A program made the position numbers and the translations under genes. From DATKEH01 sp035546355 (GTDB lineage Bacteria; Acidobacteriota; Thermoanaerobaculia; Multivoradales; JAIOJS01), in assembly GCA_035546355.1 (NCBI GenBank), contig DATKEH010000201.1, positions 1 to 19,982 of the forward strand: DNA of 19,982 nucleotides, written 5' to 3'. The notes beneath the pieces were generated by a model. The model ran no database searches. It had not been told where the DNA came from and saw only the letters and a list, made by a program, of their open reading frames with translations. Positions 1 to 9,344 of this stretch are shown here, in pieces (positions within the stretch are counted from its first letter, which is position 1; the number at the start of each line of letters is the position of its first letter).

Positions 1-520
1 CGCGGGAGAGGGCGCGGATGCCCACCGCCACGGTCGGCAGCGCCAGCTCCACCACCCGGCTCATGATGCAGGCGTGGCTGAACGGGCTCCCCTCGTACTC
101 GGGGCGCAGGTCGGCGTGGGCGTCGAACTGCACCACGCCGAGGGTGCCGTGGACCGCCAGCGCCGCCCGCAGCGGCCCCAGCGTCAGGCTGTGCTCGCCG
201 CCCAGGCTCACCAGCAGCTTGCCGGCGCGCAGGTGGCGGGCCGCTTCGGCCTCCAGCCCGGCGAGGAGGTCGCGCATCTCGCCGTCTCCGCAAGGGAACG
301 GCGGCAGCGTCGCGATCCCCAGGCGGAACGGGTCGCTGCGAGTCTGCTCCTCGTACAGCTCGACCTGCGTCGAGGCGCGCAGGATCGCCGCCGGCCCCTC
401 GGCGGTGCCCTTGCCGTAGGAGGTGGTCCGCTCCAGGGGTACTGGCAGCACCACCACCCGGCTGCCCTCGTAGGCGGTGTGCTCGGGAGGCAGGTCGAGG
501 AAGGGAGGGGGATGGGGCAT
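1..520 (-). CDS. speB: Agmatinase / ureohydrolase family, N-terminal part (partial)
   Basis: This is the first 173 residues of a ureohydrolase that continues past the left edge; the family is about 300 residues long. Known role: Mn-dependent hydrolysis of agmatine to putrescine and urea in the cytoplasm (polyamine synthesis). Seen on the minus strand from ATG at 520: GGEHSLT (His110), the FDAHADLR motif (Asp133, His135, Asp137) and SHA (Ser148, His149), which are the manganese-site motifs of arginases and agmatinases. The N-terminus runs straight into a family-like segment (VVLPVPLERTTSYGKGTA), so the start is credible. It is divergent from radC. Arginase, formiminoglutamase or guanidinobutyrase activity cannot be excluded, because the C-terminal metal and substrate residues lie outside the window. 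Confidence 0.88.
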   Translation of the reverse strand, partial: MPHPPPFLDLPPEHTAYEGSRVVVLPVPLERTTSYGKGTAEGPAAILRASTQVELYEEQTRSDPFRLGIATLPPFPCGDGEMRDLLAGLEAEAARHLRAGKLLVSLGGEHSLTLGPLRAALAVHGTLGVVQFDAHADLRPEYEGSPFSHACIMSRVVELALPTVAVGIRALSR

Positions 521-561
521 CAGGACGGCGCGCCGACGCCGATGCCGGCGGCGCGGCCCCG

Positions 562-567
562 ATTGTA
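562..567 (-). promoter_or_regulatory. Candidate -10 box for speB
   Basis: The minus strand reads TACAAT followed by CGGGG, 42 nt upstream of the speB ATG, in an otherwise very GC-rich 118-bp divergent spacer. The same TACAATCGG string forms the -10 of the rimP promoter elsewhere in this window. No convincing -35 is present at 16-18 nt spacing (ACAGCC at 17), so this is an inference from one hexamer. Confidence 0.35.
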
Positions 568-624
568 CGAGAGGACTGGCCGCGGGCTGTCCATCCGCCG
601 ACGCCGATTTCCGTCTCTACCGGC

Positions 625-630
625 AGGAGG
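625..630 (+). promoter_or_regulatory. Shine-Dalgarno site that fixes the radC start
   Basis: AGGAGG lies 8 nt before ATG 639. This is the strongest ribosome binding site upstream of radC and argues for 639 rather than the in-frame ATG at 735, where the recognisable RadC homology begins. Confidence 0.7.
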
Positions 631-638
631 AACGCTCG

Positions 639-1406
639 ATGGGGATGCACCCGCGGATCGAGGAGGAAGCAGCCCATGGTCGGGGCATTGGCCCGCGCGG
701 CGCGGCGGTGGGACCGCCGCGCGCCGCCGCCGCGATGATCCGCGAGATCCCCAGCGCCGACCGCCCGCGCGAGCGCCTGCTGCGCGAGGGGGGGTCGGCG
801 CTCTCCGACGCCGAATTGCTCGCCGTGCTGCTGCGCACCGGGGTCCGCGGCATGTCGGCGCTCGAGCTCGCCCGCGAGCTGCTGGCGAAGAGCGGCGGCA
901 TCTCCGGCCTCCTCGCCCAGCCGCCGGGGGCGATGCGACGGCGCGGCCTGGGAGAGGCCAAGATGGCCGCCGTGCTCGCCGCCGTCGAGCTGGCGCGGCG
1001 CATCGCCCGTGCCGACCTCCCCGAGAAGCTCCCCCTGGGGCACCCCGAGGCGGTGGCCCGTTACCTGCTGCTGCGCTACGCCGAGCGCGACCAGGAGGTG
1101 ATGGGGGCGCTGTTCCTCGACGTCCGCAATCGGCTGCTGGGCGAGCGCGAGCTGTTCCGCGGCACCCTGTCGCGCGCCGCGGTGGAGCCGCGGGCGGTGT
1201 TCAAGCACGCCCTGCTGGCGACGGCGGCCGGGGTGTTGCTCTTCCACACCCATCCCAGCGGCGACCCCTCGCCCAGCGCCGAGGACCTCGCCTTCACCCG
1301 CCGCATGGCCGACGCCGGCGAGCTGATCGGCATCCGGCTGCTCGACCACCTGGTGCTCGGCAGCGCCAATCGCTGGGTCTCCCTGCGCCGGCGCGGCGGT
1401 TGGTAG
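639..1406 (+). CDS. radC: RadC family protein (JAB/MPN domain)
   Basis: The protein is 255 residues, somewhat longer than the usual ~220-230 because of about 32 extra N-terminal residues (Gly/Arg/Ala-rich) before the RadC core MIREIPSADRPRERLL. The start at 639 is chosen for its AGGAGG site. The helix-hairpin-helix-like N-terminal half is followed by the JAB/MPN domain with the metal motif HTHPSGDPSPSAED (His203, His205, Asp216). The end, LLDHLVLGSANRWVSLR, is typical. Despite the historical name, the family is not established as a radiation-repair enzyme; a metal-dependent activity on DNA or protein is inferred from the fold. It begins the plus-strand run with hslO 62 nt downstream. The shorter start at 735 (223 aa) remains possible. 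Confidence 0.92.
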   Translation: MGMHPRIEEEAAHGRGIGPRGAAVGPPRAAAAMIREIPSADRPRERLLREGGSALSDAELLAVLLRTGVRGMSALELARELLAKSGGISGLLAQPPGAMRRRGLGEAKMAAVLAAVELARRIARADLPEKLPLGHPEAVARYLLLRYAERDQEVMGALFLDVRNRLLGERELFRGTLSRAAVEPRAVFKHALLATAAGVLLFHTHPSGDPSPSAEDLAFTRRMADAGELIGIRLLDHLVLGSANRWVSLRRRGGW

Positions 1407-1468
1407 GCGCCTTGCACGTCCTCGGCCCGGATCGGCCGCGCACCGCTGCCGGCCGCGGAAAGGAGCCC

Positions 1469-2359
1469 GTGAGGGACGCGGACGAGGTCGTGCTCACCTC
1501 GCCGGAGGGGAGGCTGGAGTTCGGGATGGCCGCGGCCGGCGACCTGCGCTGGGTGGCGACCGACGTCACTGGGCCGGCGCGGTTCATCCGCCGCCGTCTC
1601 GATCTGTCGCCGGTGGCGGTGGCGGCGCTCGGCCGCTGTCTGGCCGGGGCGGCGATGCTGCTGCGGTTGGCGCAGAAGACGCCGACGCGGCTGATCCTGG
1701 AGGTGCGCGGTGACGGCCCGCTGCGCAAGGTGATGGGCGAGGCCGACCAGGAGGGGAACCTGCGCGGGCTGGTCGGGGAGCCGCGGGTCGACGTCGACCC
1801 CTACTCCGGCGGCAAGCTGGCGGTAGGCCGGGCGCTCGGCAGCGGCACGCTGCACGTGCTGCGCGAGTACGAGCGGGGAGGGCGGTACCACAGCCAGGTG
1901 CGACTGGTGAGCGGCGAGATCGGCCAGGACCTCGCCCACTTCCTGGACCAGAGCGAACAGGTGCGCTCGGCGGTGCTGGTGGGCGTGCTGACGCGACCGC
2001 AGCGGGTGGCCGCCGCCGGCGGTCTGATCGTCGAGGTGCTGCCCGGGGCGCGCGAGGAGTCGGTCCGCCGGCTGGAGCAGAACATCGCCGCCAGCGCCGA
2101 GGTCAGCCGCACCCTCGAGTCGGGCGGCCTCGCCGGCCTCGAGGAGACCGTGCTCGCCGGCCTCGATCCGCAGCTGCGGCAGAGCCAGGGGGTGCGATAC
2201 CATTGCCGCTGTAGCCGGGAGCGGTTCCTGGGGCACCTGCAGGGGCTCTCCGCCGAGCAGCTCGAAGAGCTGGGGCTGGAGGAGGAGATGGCGATCGCCG
2301 AGTGCGCCTTCTGCGGCGCCGCCTACCAGTTCCAGACCTCCGAGCTCGAGCCCCAGTAA
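1469..2359 (+). CDS. hslO: Hsp33 redox-regulated chaperonin
   Basis: The product is 296 residues, the normal length for Hsp33. The family is a cytoplasmic holdase switched on by oxidation: four C-terminal cysteines bind zinc when reduced and form disulfides under oxidative stress, exposing a client-binding surface. Seen here: the N-terminal domain with DLSPVAVAALGRCLAGAAML, LRGLVGEPRVDVDPYSGGKL and VSGEIGQDLAHFLDQSEQVRS, then the zinc switch CRC (Cys246, Cys248) and CAFC (Cys279, Cys282). The reading frame is open far upstream, so the start must be chosen: GTG 1469 follows GGAAAGGAG closely (3-nt spacing) and gives the family length. GTG 1490, in frame, is the alternative. It lies between radC and metG on the same strand. 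Confidence 0.93.
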   Translation: MRDADEVVLTSPEGRLEFGMAAAGDLRWVATDVTGPARFIRRRLDLSPVAVAALGRCLAGAAMLLRLAQKTPTRLILEVRGDGPLRKVMGEADQEGNLRGLVGEPRVDVDPYSGGKLAVGRALGSGTLHVLREYERGGRYHSQVRLVSGEIGQDLAHFLDQSEQVRSAVLVGVLTRPQRVAAAGGLIVEVLPGAREESVRRLEQNIAASAEVSRTLESGGLAGLEETVLAGLDPQLRQSQGVRYHCRCSRERFLGHLQGLSAEQLEELGLEEEMAIAECAFCGAAYQFQTSELEPQ

Positions 2360-2396
2360 GCGACCGCTCCTCGCTCCCCACCTCGCGAGCCAGCTC

Positions 2397-4391
2397 ATGG
2401 GCCGCTTCTACGTCACCACGCCGATCTACTACGTCAACGACCTGCCCCACATCGGGCACATCTACTCGACCCTCGTCTGCGACACGGTGGCCCGCTACCG
2501 GCGCCTCGCCGGAGACGAGGTGCACTTCCTGACCGGCACCGACGAGCACGGGCAGAAGATCGAGCGCGCCGCCGCCGCGGCCGGCGTGGCGCCGATCGAG
2601 CTGGCCGATCGGGTGGTGGCGCGCTACCACCAGCTGTGGCAGGAGCTGGGCATCTCCCACAGCGACTTCATCCGCACCACCGAGGAGCGGCACGCGCGAG
2701 GCGTGCGCGAGATGGTGCGCCGCATCGCCGCCGCCGGCGACCTCTACGTCGGCCGCCACGAGGGGTGGTACTGCCCGGCCTGCGAGCTGTTCTACACCGA
2801 CAAGGAGCTGCTCGAGGGTCGGCTCTGCCCGGTGCACGAGCGGCCGGCCGAGTGGCAGGAGGAGGAGAACGTCTTCTTCCGCCTCTCCCGCTACCAGGAG
2901 CCGCTGCTGCGCTGGTACCGCGACCACCCGCGGTCGGTGCGCCCGCAGAGCCGGCGCAATGAGATGGCTGCGTTCGTCGAGTCCGGTCTGCGCGACCTGT
3001 CGGTGAGCCGCACCCAGCTCGGCTGGGGCCTGCCGTTTCCGGGTCACCCGGGGCACGTCGTCTACGTGTGGCTCGACGCCCTGACCAACTACGTCAGCGC
3101 CCTGGGCTTCGGCGCCGAGGGGGAGGCGGCGGGCCTCTACCGGCGGTTCTGGGAGGATCCGGCGGCGACCCGGCTCCACCTGATCGGCAAGGACATCCTT
3201 CGCTTCCACGCGGTGTACTGGCCCGCCTTCCTGATGTCGGCCGGGCTGCCGCTGCCGACCACCGTCTTCGCCCACGGCTGGTGGGTGCGCGACGAGCGCA
3301 AGATCTCCAAGTCGGGCGGCAACCTGGTGCGCTCGGACCACCTGCTACGGCGTTTCGGCACCGACGCCCTGCGCTACTTCCTGCTGCGTGAGATGGTGTT
3401 CGGCCAGGACGCCTCCTTCTCCGACGAGGCCTTCGTCGAGCGCTACAACGGCGACCTCGCCAACGGGCTGGGCAACACCCTGAGCCGCCTCGCCACCCTC
3501 AGCCGGCGCGCCTTCGACGGCAGGACGCCGCCGCCGGCGGATGGCGACGCGGCGCTGGCCGAGGAGGCGCGGCGGGCGGTCGCCGACTACCGCGCGGCGA
3601 TGGACGACCTCGCCTTCCACCGCGCCCTCGAAGCGCTCTGGCGGCTGCTCGCGGAGACCAACCAGTACCTCGTCGCCCACGAGCCGTGGAAACTGCTCGG
3701 ACAGGAGGCGGAGCGCGACCGCCTGGCCGAGATCCTGCGCAGCGGGCTCGAGGCGGTGCGGATCGTGGCGGTGGCGCTGCTGCCGCTGATGCCCGAGAAG
3801 GCGCGCCAGGTGCTGGTGGCGCTGGGAGCCGAGCAGCCGGAGGCCGCCGGCCTTGAGGACCTGGCGTGGGGGAGCTTGCCGGCGGGGGCGCCGCTCGCCG
3901 CCGTCGAGGCGCTCTTCCCGCGGGTGGACAAGGACGAGTACCTGGCGGCGCTGACGGCGGAGGCGCCGCAGCCGGACGCCTCGCCGGCGCCGGCCGCCGG
4001 CGAGCCACCCCCGGTAGCTGGCGGAGGAGCGCCCCAGCAGCGAGAGGAGGGAGCCGTGGCGGGTGAACGGATCGGCATCGACCAATTCATGGCAGTGGAT
4101 CTGCGGGTGGCCACTGTCACTGCGGCCCAGGAGATCCCGGGAAGCGGCAAGCTGCTCCAGCTCACCATCGCGTTGGGCGACGGCGAGGAGCGCACGCTGG
4201 TGGCCGGGATCAAGAAGCAGTACGCGCCGCAGGAGCTGGTGGGGACGCAGGTGGTGGTAGTGGCCAACCTCGAGCCGGCCACCCTGATGGGCGTCACGTC
4301 GCAGGGGATGGTGCTGGCCGCCTCGGTGGATGGCGCCCCGGTGCTGTTGCGGCCCGAGACCCCGGTGCCCGACGGAACCAGGGTGCGCTGA
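2397..4391 (+). CDS. metG: Methionyl-tRNA synthetase with fused C-terminal tRNA-binding domain
   Basis: This 664-residue cytoplasmic enzyme charges tRNA-Met with methionine for elongation and initiation. Class I signatures: PHIGH (HIGH motif, residues 18-21) and KISKS (302-306, the KMSKS loop). A single zinc knuckle in the connective domain has ligands CPAC (Cys126, Cys129) and CPVH (Cys144, His147). The Cys-to-His last ligand resembles my recollection of Thermus-type MetRS. WLDALTNYVSALG and GWWVRDERKISKS are typical. After the anticodon-binding helical domain, a Pro/Ala-rich linker (about 520-555) joins an EMAPII/OB-fold tRNA-binding domain (about 558-664; VDLRVATV, LVAGIKKQY, SQGMVLAAS). 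ATG 2397 has no clear Shine-Dalgarno, but the protein begins exactly as the family does. It follows hslO by 37 nt. Confidence 0.97.
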   Translation: MGRFYVTTPIYYVNDLPHIGHIYSTLVCDTVARYRRLAGDEVHFLTGTDEHGQKIERAAAAAGVAPIELADRVVARYHQLWQELGISHSDFIRTTEERHARGVREMVRRIAAAGDLYVGRHEGWYCPACELFYTDKELLEGRLCPVHERPAEWQEEENVFFRLSRYQEPLLRWYRDHPRSVRPQSRRNEMAAFVESGLRDLSVSRTQLGWGLPFPGHPGHVVYVWLDALTNYVSALGFGAEGEAAGLYRRFWEDPAATRLHLIGKDILRFHAVYWPAFLMSAGLPLPTTVFAHGWWVRDERKISKSGGNLVRSDHLLRRFGTDALRYFLLREMVFGQDASFSDEAFVERYNGDLANGLGNTLSRLATLSRRAFDGRTPPPADGDAALAEEARRAVADYRAAMDDLAFHRALEALWRLLAETNQYLVAHEPWKLLGQEAERDRLAEILRSGLEAVRIVAVALLPLMPEKARQVLVALGAEQPEAAGLEDLAWGSLPAGAPLAAVEALFPRVDKDEYLAALTAEAPQPDASPAPAAGEPPPVAGGGAPQQREEGAVAGERIGIDQFMAVDLRVATVTAAQEIPGSGKLLQLTIALGDGEERTLVAGIKKQYAPQELVGTQVVVVANLEPATLMGVTSQGMVLAASVDGAPVLLRPETPVPDGTRVR

Positions 4392-4497
4392 TTCACCCCG
4401 ATCCGTCGCGTCTACGCATTGCCCCCCGTGCGCCATCCATGGATGCGGTGAGTGCTTGGCGGCGTTCGCTCGCCGGGATCCCGCCGCGGGTCGGCCC

Positions 4498-5304
4498 GTG
4501 ACCCGGGTCCGCCCCTTCGCCGGGGTCGTCGACTCCCACTGCCACTTGCAGGGCCTGCCGCCGGCCGAGTGCGAGGCGGCGCTCGACCGCGCCCGCGAGC
4601 GCGGCGTCGCCGGGTTCCTGGTGCCGGCGACGCGGCTCGACGAGGCGGAGCCCATCCTGGCGCTGTGCGAGCGCCACCAGGACGTGTGGTGCGCCCTCGG
4701 CGTCCACCCACACGACGCCAGCAGCTGGCGCGGCGGCGACGACACCCGGCTCGCCGACTTCCTGGCGCACCCGCGGGCGGTGGCGGTGGGGGAGTGCGGC
4801 CTCGACTTCCACTACGACAACTCGCCGCGCGAGGTGCAGGAGCGGGTGCTGCGCGCGCAGTGGGAGCTGGCGCTCTCCCTCGGCCTGCCGGTCGTGGTGC
4901 ACAACCGCGACAGCAACGACCGCATGCTGGCCCTGTTGCGCGAGCCGCGGTTCGCCGCGCTGCGCGCCGACTTCCACTCCTTCAGCGGCGGCCTGGAGAT
5001 GGGGCGCGAGCTGGTCGCGCGCGGCTGCTGGCTGGGGTTCTCGGGCATGATCACCTTCCGCGCCGCCGACAACGTCCGCGAGGTACTGCCCCTGGTGCCG
5101 CCCGAGCGCCTGCTGGTGGAGACCGACACCCCCTACCTGGCGCCGGTCCCCCATCGCGGCAGGCCCAACGAGCCGGCCTGGGTGGTGGAGGTCGCCGCCC
5201 GCGTCGCCGAGGAGCGCGGCTGGACGCCCGCCGAGCTCGTGGCCCATACCCGCGCCGCCTTCTTCGCGCTCTTCCCGAAGACCGAGGGCCCCCCCTCCCG
5301 CTGA
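4498..5304 (+). CDS. tatD: TatD family metal-dependent hydrolase
   Basis: This is a 268-residue TIM-barrel amidohydrolase-fold protein; TatD relatives act as metal-dependent DNases. Metal-site motifs in order: DSHCHL near the N-terminus, GVHPHDA, VGECGLDFHY (bridging Glu), VVHNRDS, FHSFSGG, and ETDTPYLAPVPHRG. The final FALFPK is also typical of the family. Start: GTG 4498 gives the family length, with homology starting at residue 8. The in-frame TTG 4456, preceded by GGTGAG, would add 14 residues and cannot be ruled out. It sits 106 nt after metG, a pairing seen in many bacteria, and converges on the minus-strand nif3-like gene across a repeat-filled spacer. Confidence 0.94.
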   Translation: MTRVRPFAGVVDSHCHLQGLPPAECEAALDRARERGVAGFLVPATRLDEAEPILALCERHQDVWCALGVHPHDASSWRGGDDTRLADFLAHPRAVAVGECGLDFHYDNSPREVQERVLRAQWELALSLGLPVVVHNRDSNDRMLALLREPRFAALRADFHSFSGGLEMGRELVARGCWLGFSGMITFRAADNVREVLPLVPPERLLVETDTPYLAPVPHRGRPNEPAWVVEVAARVAEERGWTPAELVAHTRAAFFALFPKTEGPPSR

Positions 5305-5317
5305 TCCGTCCCGCCCC

Positions 5318-5343
5318 GGGCCGGCACGGAGGCCGGCCCCTAC
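5318..5343 (-). repeat. REP-like hairpin, copy 1
   Basis: On the minus strand it reads GTAG, then an 8-bp perfect stem (GGGCCGGC / GCCGGCCC) around the loop CTCCGT. It begins 13 nt after the tatD stop. A GTAG head next to a palindrome is the hallmark of REP elements mobilised by RAYT (TnpA-REP) transposases. It is head-to-head with copy 2. Confidence 0.8.
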
Positions 5344-5368
5344 GCCCCCCACCCCGCCACGGGTCGTC

Positions 5369-5394
5369 GTAGGGGCGGGGCTCCGTCCCCGCCC
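5369..5394 (+). repeat. REP-like hairpin, copy 2 (variant stem)
   Basis: GTAG is followed by stem GGGCGGGG / CCCCGCCC around loop CTCCGT. Compared with the other three copies the stem sequence is changed on both arms so that pairing is fully kept, while head and loop are identical. This is compensatory change in favour of a selected hairpin. Confidence 0.8.
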
Positions 5395-5499
5395 GGGCGC
5401 CGGCTTCCGGTGGATCCTCAGGCCGTCCTCAGGGGCGCCGGCGAACGGGCCCCTGCGGGGCACCGCCCCTCGGCGACCCGCGAGCGGGCCACTGCCGTC

Positions 5500-5525
5500 G
5501 TAGGGGCCGGCCTCCGCGCCGGCCC
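5500..5525 (+). repeat. REP-like hairpin, copy 3
   Basis: GTAG, stem GGGCCGGC / GCCGGCCC, loop CTCCGC (one base different from the other copies). It lies within the left arm of the 269-bp inverted-repeat element. Confidence 0.8.
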
Positions 5526-5543
5526 GTCCTCGGCCGTGGAGTC

Positions 5544-5603
5544 AAAAACCAGCGCTGCGCCCGCTCGCTACGCAGTCGCCTCGGGTATGCGCCGGCGCAG
5601 CGC
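5544..5603 (-). terminator. Candidate intrinsic terminator for the nif3-like end of the operon
   Basis: On the minus strand, GCGCTGCGCC (5603-5594) pairs perfectly with GGCGCAGCGC (5561-5552), followed by TGG and five T (5548-5544). It lies about 146 nt after the nif3-like stop. The 10-bp GC-rich stem is good, but the 32-nt loop is long and the T-run short and offset, so termination is plausible rather than certain. Confidence 0.4.
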
Positions 5604-5654
5604 CTCCGCTCGCCGGCCACCGGCCCCGACCCGTGCCCCTGCGGGGGCGATGCC

Positions 5655-5690
5655 CCGGCCCGGCGCCCGCCGGCCAGGACGCCGGGCCGG
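5655..5690. repeat. 11-bp palindromic hairpin inside the repeat element
   Basis: CCGGCCCGGCG (5655-5665) is perfectly complementary to CGCCGGGCCGG (5680-5690), with a 14-nt loop. It lacks the GTAG head, so it is not another copy of the REP-like family. Confidence 0.5.
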
Positions 5691-5706
5691 CGTTGGCGTC
5701 CCGCCC

Positions 5707-5732
5707 GGGCCGGCACGGAGGCCGGCCCCTAC
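5707..5732 (-). repeat. REP-like hairpin, copy 4
   Basis: Minus strand GTAG, stem GGGCCGGC / GCCGGCCC, loop CTCCGT, identical to copy 1 over all 26 nt. It lies in the right arm of the inverted-repeat element, 17 nt beyond the nif3-like stop codon. Confidence 0.8.
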
Positions 5733-5748
5733 GACGACGGTGGCCCGC

Positions 5749-6512
5749 TCAGACCGGGTTGGGGACGTCGAGGAACTCGGTCTCGATGCCGAAGCGCTCG
5801 GCCAGGTGCTCGCCCAGGGCCTGCACGCCGAGCCGCTCGGTGGCGTAGTGGCCGGCGGCCAGGTAGTGGATGCCCGCCTCGCGCGCCAGGTTGGTGACCC
5901 ACTCGCTGGCCTCGCCGGTGATGTAGACCTCGAGCCCGGCGGCGATCGCCTGGTGCAGCTCCTTCTGCGCCCCACCGCTGATGATGCCGACGCGCTGCAC
6001 CTCCCCCGGCCCGTCGCCGAGGGCCAGCGGCTCCTGGTCGAACAGCTCGCGGCAGCGGGCCACCAGCTCGGCGAAGGGGAGCGGCTCGGGGAAGATCCCC
6101 TGGAAGCCGATCGCCACCCCCTGGTGACGACCGAACGGCTGTAGCCGCTTGAGGCCGAGCCGCCGGGCCGCCAGGGCGTTGTTGCCGAGCTCGGGGTGGC
6201 GGTCCAGGGGGAGGTGGTAGGCGAGCAGGCTCAGCTCGTTGCGCACCAGCGCCGCCACCCGCCGGTAGGTGACGCCGGTCAACGGGTAGGGCATCCCCTG
6301 CCAGAAGAGCCCGTGGTGCACCAGCACCGCGTCGGCGCCGGCGTCGGCGGCGCGTTCGAACAGCTCCTGGCAGGCGGAGACCCCGGTCACCACCTTGCCT
6401 ACCCGCTCCCGCCCCTCGACCTGGATGCCGTTGGGGCCATAGTCCTCCACCGCCGCCACCTCCAGCAGCTCGTCGAGGTGGGCGGCGAGGTCGGCGAGGG
6501 CTACGTCGGTCT

Positions 6513-6516
<4 letters not shown>
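5749..6516 (-). CDS. Nif3-like dinuclear metal centre protein (YbgI/YqfO type)
   Basis: This 255-residue protein belongs to the Nif3/DUF34 family, which forms toroidal hexamers with a two-metal site. The family is often labelled GTP cyclohydrolase I type 2, but its physiological substrate is unsettled. Seen metal-site motifs: LVHHGLFW (His67, His68), YHLPLDRH (His101, Asp105) and GHYATER (His223, Glu227), all six expected ligands. Length is that of the short form without the inserted PII-like domain. It starts at GTG 6516, and the pnp stop TGA lies within that GTGA, a 4-nt overlap that implies translational coupling. It is the last gene of the rimP-pnp operon. Its stop codon abuts the REP-like inverted repeat. 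Confidence 0.92.
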
Positions 6517-8765
<2,249 letters not shown>

Positions 8766-8822
8766 GGGTCGTTCCTCTACGTGCCGTCGCCGTCCCGCCT
8801 CAAGCATGAGCCGCCGCCGTCG

Positions 8823-8840
8823 ACCCCGCCAGCGCGGGGT
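8823..8840 (-). promoter_or_regulatory. Hairpin in the rpsO-pnp spacer
   Basis: ACCCCGC / GCGGGGT form a perfect 7-bp stem with a 4-nt loop, 58 nt upstream of the pnp start in a 204-nt spacer. There is no T-run, so it is not an intrinsic terminator. In E. coli a processed hairpin in the pnp leader mediates autoregulation; whether this one does is unknown. Confidence 0.35.
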
Positions 8841-8969
8841 GAGCGCGTCGCTCGCTGCGGCGATTCATGGATCAAGCGGGTCGGGACGGGTGATTGGGAT
8901 AGCGCGATCGGAACGGTGCCGGCCAGGAGTGGCCGAGCCGTCCGCCTGGCGCGGGTTGCGATGGGTCGG

Positions 8970-9239
8970 TTACTTGCGGATGCCCAGCCGCTCGATGGTG
9001 TTGAGGTAGCGGCTGGAGTCCTTGCTCTTGAGGTAGTCGAGCAGCCGGCGCCGCTGACCCACCAGCTTCAGCAGGCCGCGCCGGCCGTGATGGTCCTTGT
9101 CGTGGGTCTTGAAGTGCTCGGTGAGCTCGTTGATGCGGTCGGTCAGGAGCGCGATCTGCACCTCTGGCGAACCGGTGTCGCTGTCGTGCCGCCGGAAGTC
9201 GCCGATGATCCCGTCCTTCTTCTCCTTTGCTTGCGCCAA
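8970..9239 (-). CDS. rpsO: 30S ribosomal protein S15
   Basis: S15 binds the central domain of 16S rRNA early in 30S assembly. The family core is unmistakable: DTGSPEVQIALLTDRI, HFKTHDKDHHGRRGLL, GQRRRLLDYLK, IERLGIRK. The start is debatable. ATG 9272 would give 100 residues, 11 more than the canonical 89. In-frame TTG 9239 is preceded by AGGAGG at exactly 8 nt and gives 89 residues beginning (M)AQAKEKKDGIIGDF, which matches the usual S15 start, whereas ATG 9272 has only weak purines upstream. I therefore choose TTG. It lies between truB and pnp, with what looks like its own AT-rich promoter. Confidence 0.95.
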   Translation of the reverse strand: MAQAKEKKDGIIGDFRRHDSDTGSPEVQIALLTDRINELTEHFKTHDKDHHGRRGLLKLVGQRRRLLDYLKSKDSSRYLNTIERLGIRK

Positions 9240-9247
9240 GGCAGGGT

Positions 9248-9253
9248 CCTCCT
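9248..9253 (-). promoter_or_regulatory. Shine-Dalgarno site that supports a TTG start for rpsO
   Basis: The minus strand has AGGAGG followed by an 8-nt spacer and TTG (9239-9237). It would lie inside the coding region if translation began at ATG 9272. Confidence 0.6.
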
Positions 9254-9303
9254 CGATCGTTGCGTCGGTCATCTCGGGTCGCTCTATGTTCTTCCAATCA
9301 AGC

Positions 9304-9309
9304 AGTATA
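9304..9309 (-). promoter_or_regulatory. Candidate -10 box of an rpsO promoter
   Basis: TATACT within CATATATACTGCTTGATTGG is the most AT-rich stretch of the 105-nt truB-rpsO spacer and stands out from the GC-rich surroundings. No good -35 is seen at 17 nt. An internal promoter ahead of rpsO-pnp exists in E. coli, so a separate promoter is plausible here. Confidence 0.45.
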
Positions 9310-9344
9310 TATGCACCAGGCGGGAGCGCGCACACTCCTGACGC

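Larger units (their letters stand above)
5482..5750. repeat. 269-bp inverted-repeat element (REPIN- or MITE-like)
   Basis: Bases 5482-5526 and the reverse complement of 5706-5750 match at 42 of 45 positions. Each arm contains a REP-like hairpin (copies 3 and 4) with GTAG towards the outside, plus the outer shared sequence GAGCGGGCCAC. The right arm ends inside the stop codon of the nif3-like gene (TGA at 5751-5749). The interior has no plausible gene; it holds an 11-bp hairpin and a terminator-like hairpin. No transposase is encoded, so any movement would be in trans. Confidence 0.65.

Noticed and set aside
74..1468. Very long open frame upstream of the Hsp33 homology (would give a 761-residue protein)
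   Set aside because: The extra 465 residues are low-complexity Arg/Ala/Gly/Pro and lie over speB and radC in other frames. This is the usual effect of high GC with few stop codons, not a fusion protein.
4434..4445. 12-bp perfect palindrome CATCCATGGATG before tatD
   Set aside because: An isolated short palindrome without a nearby promoter or second copy; too little to call an operator.
5410..6144. 244-residue open frame across the repeat region into the nif3-like gene
   Set aside because: It translates the REP-like repeats (the repeated peptide VVGAGLRAGP is simply the repeat read in frame) and the antisense of nif3. No independent support.
8919..8936. Hairpin CGGCCA/TGGCCG after rpsO as a terminator
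   Set aside because: Only 6 bp and no T-run follows; it is weak evidence in GC-rich DNA.
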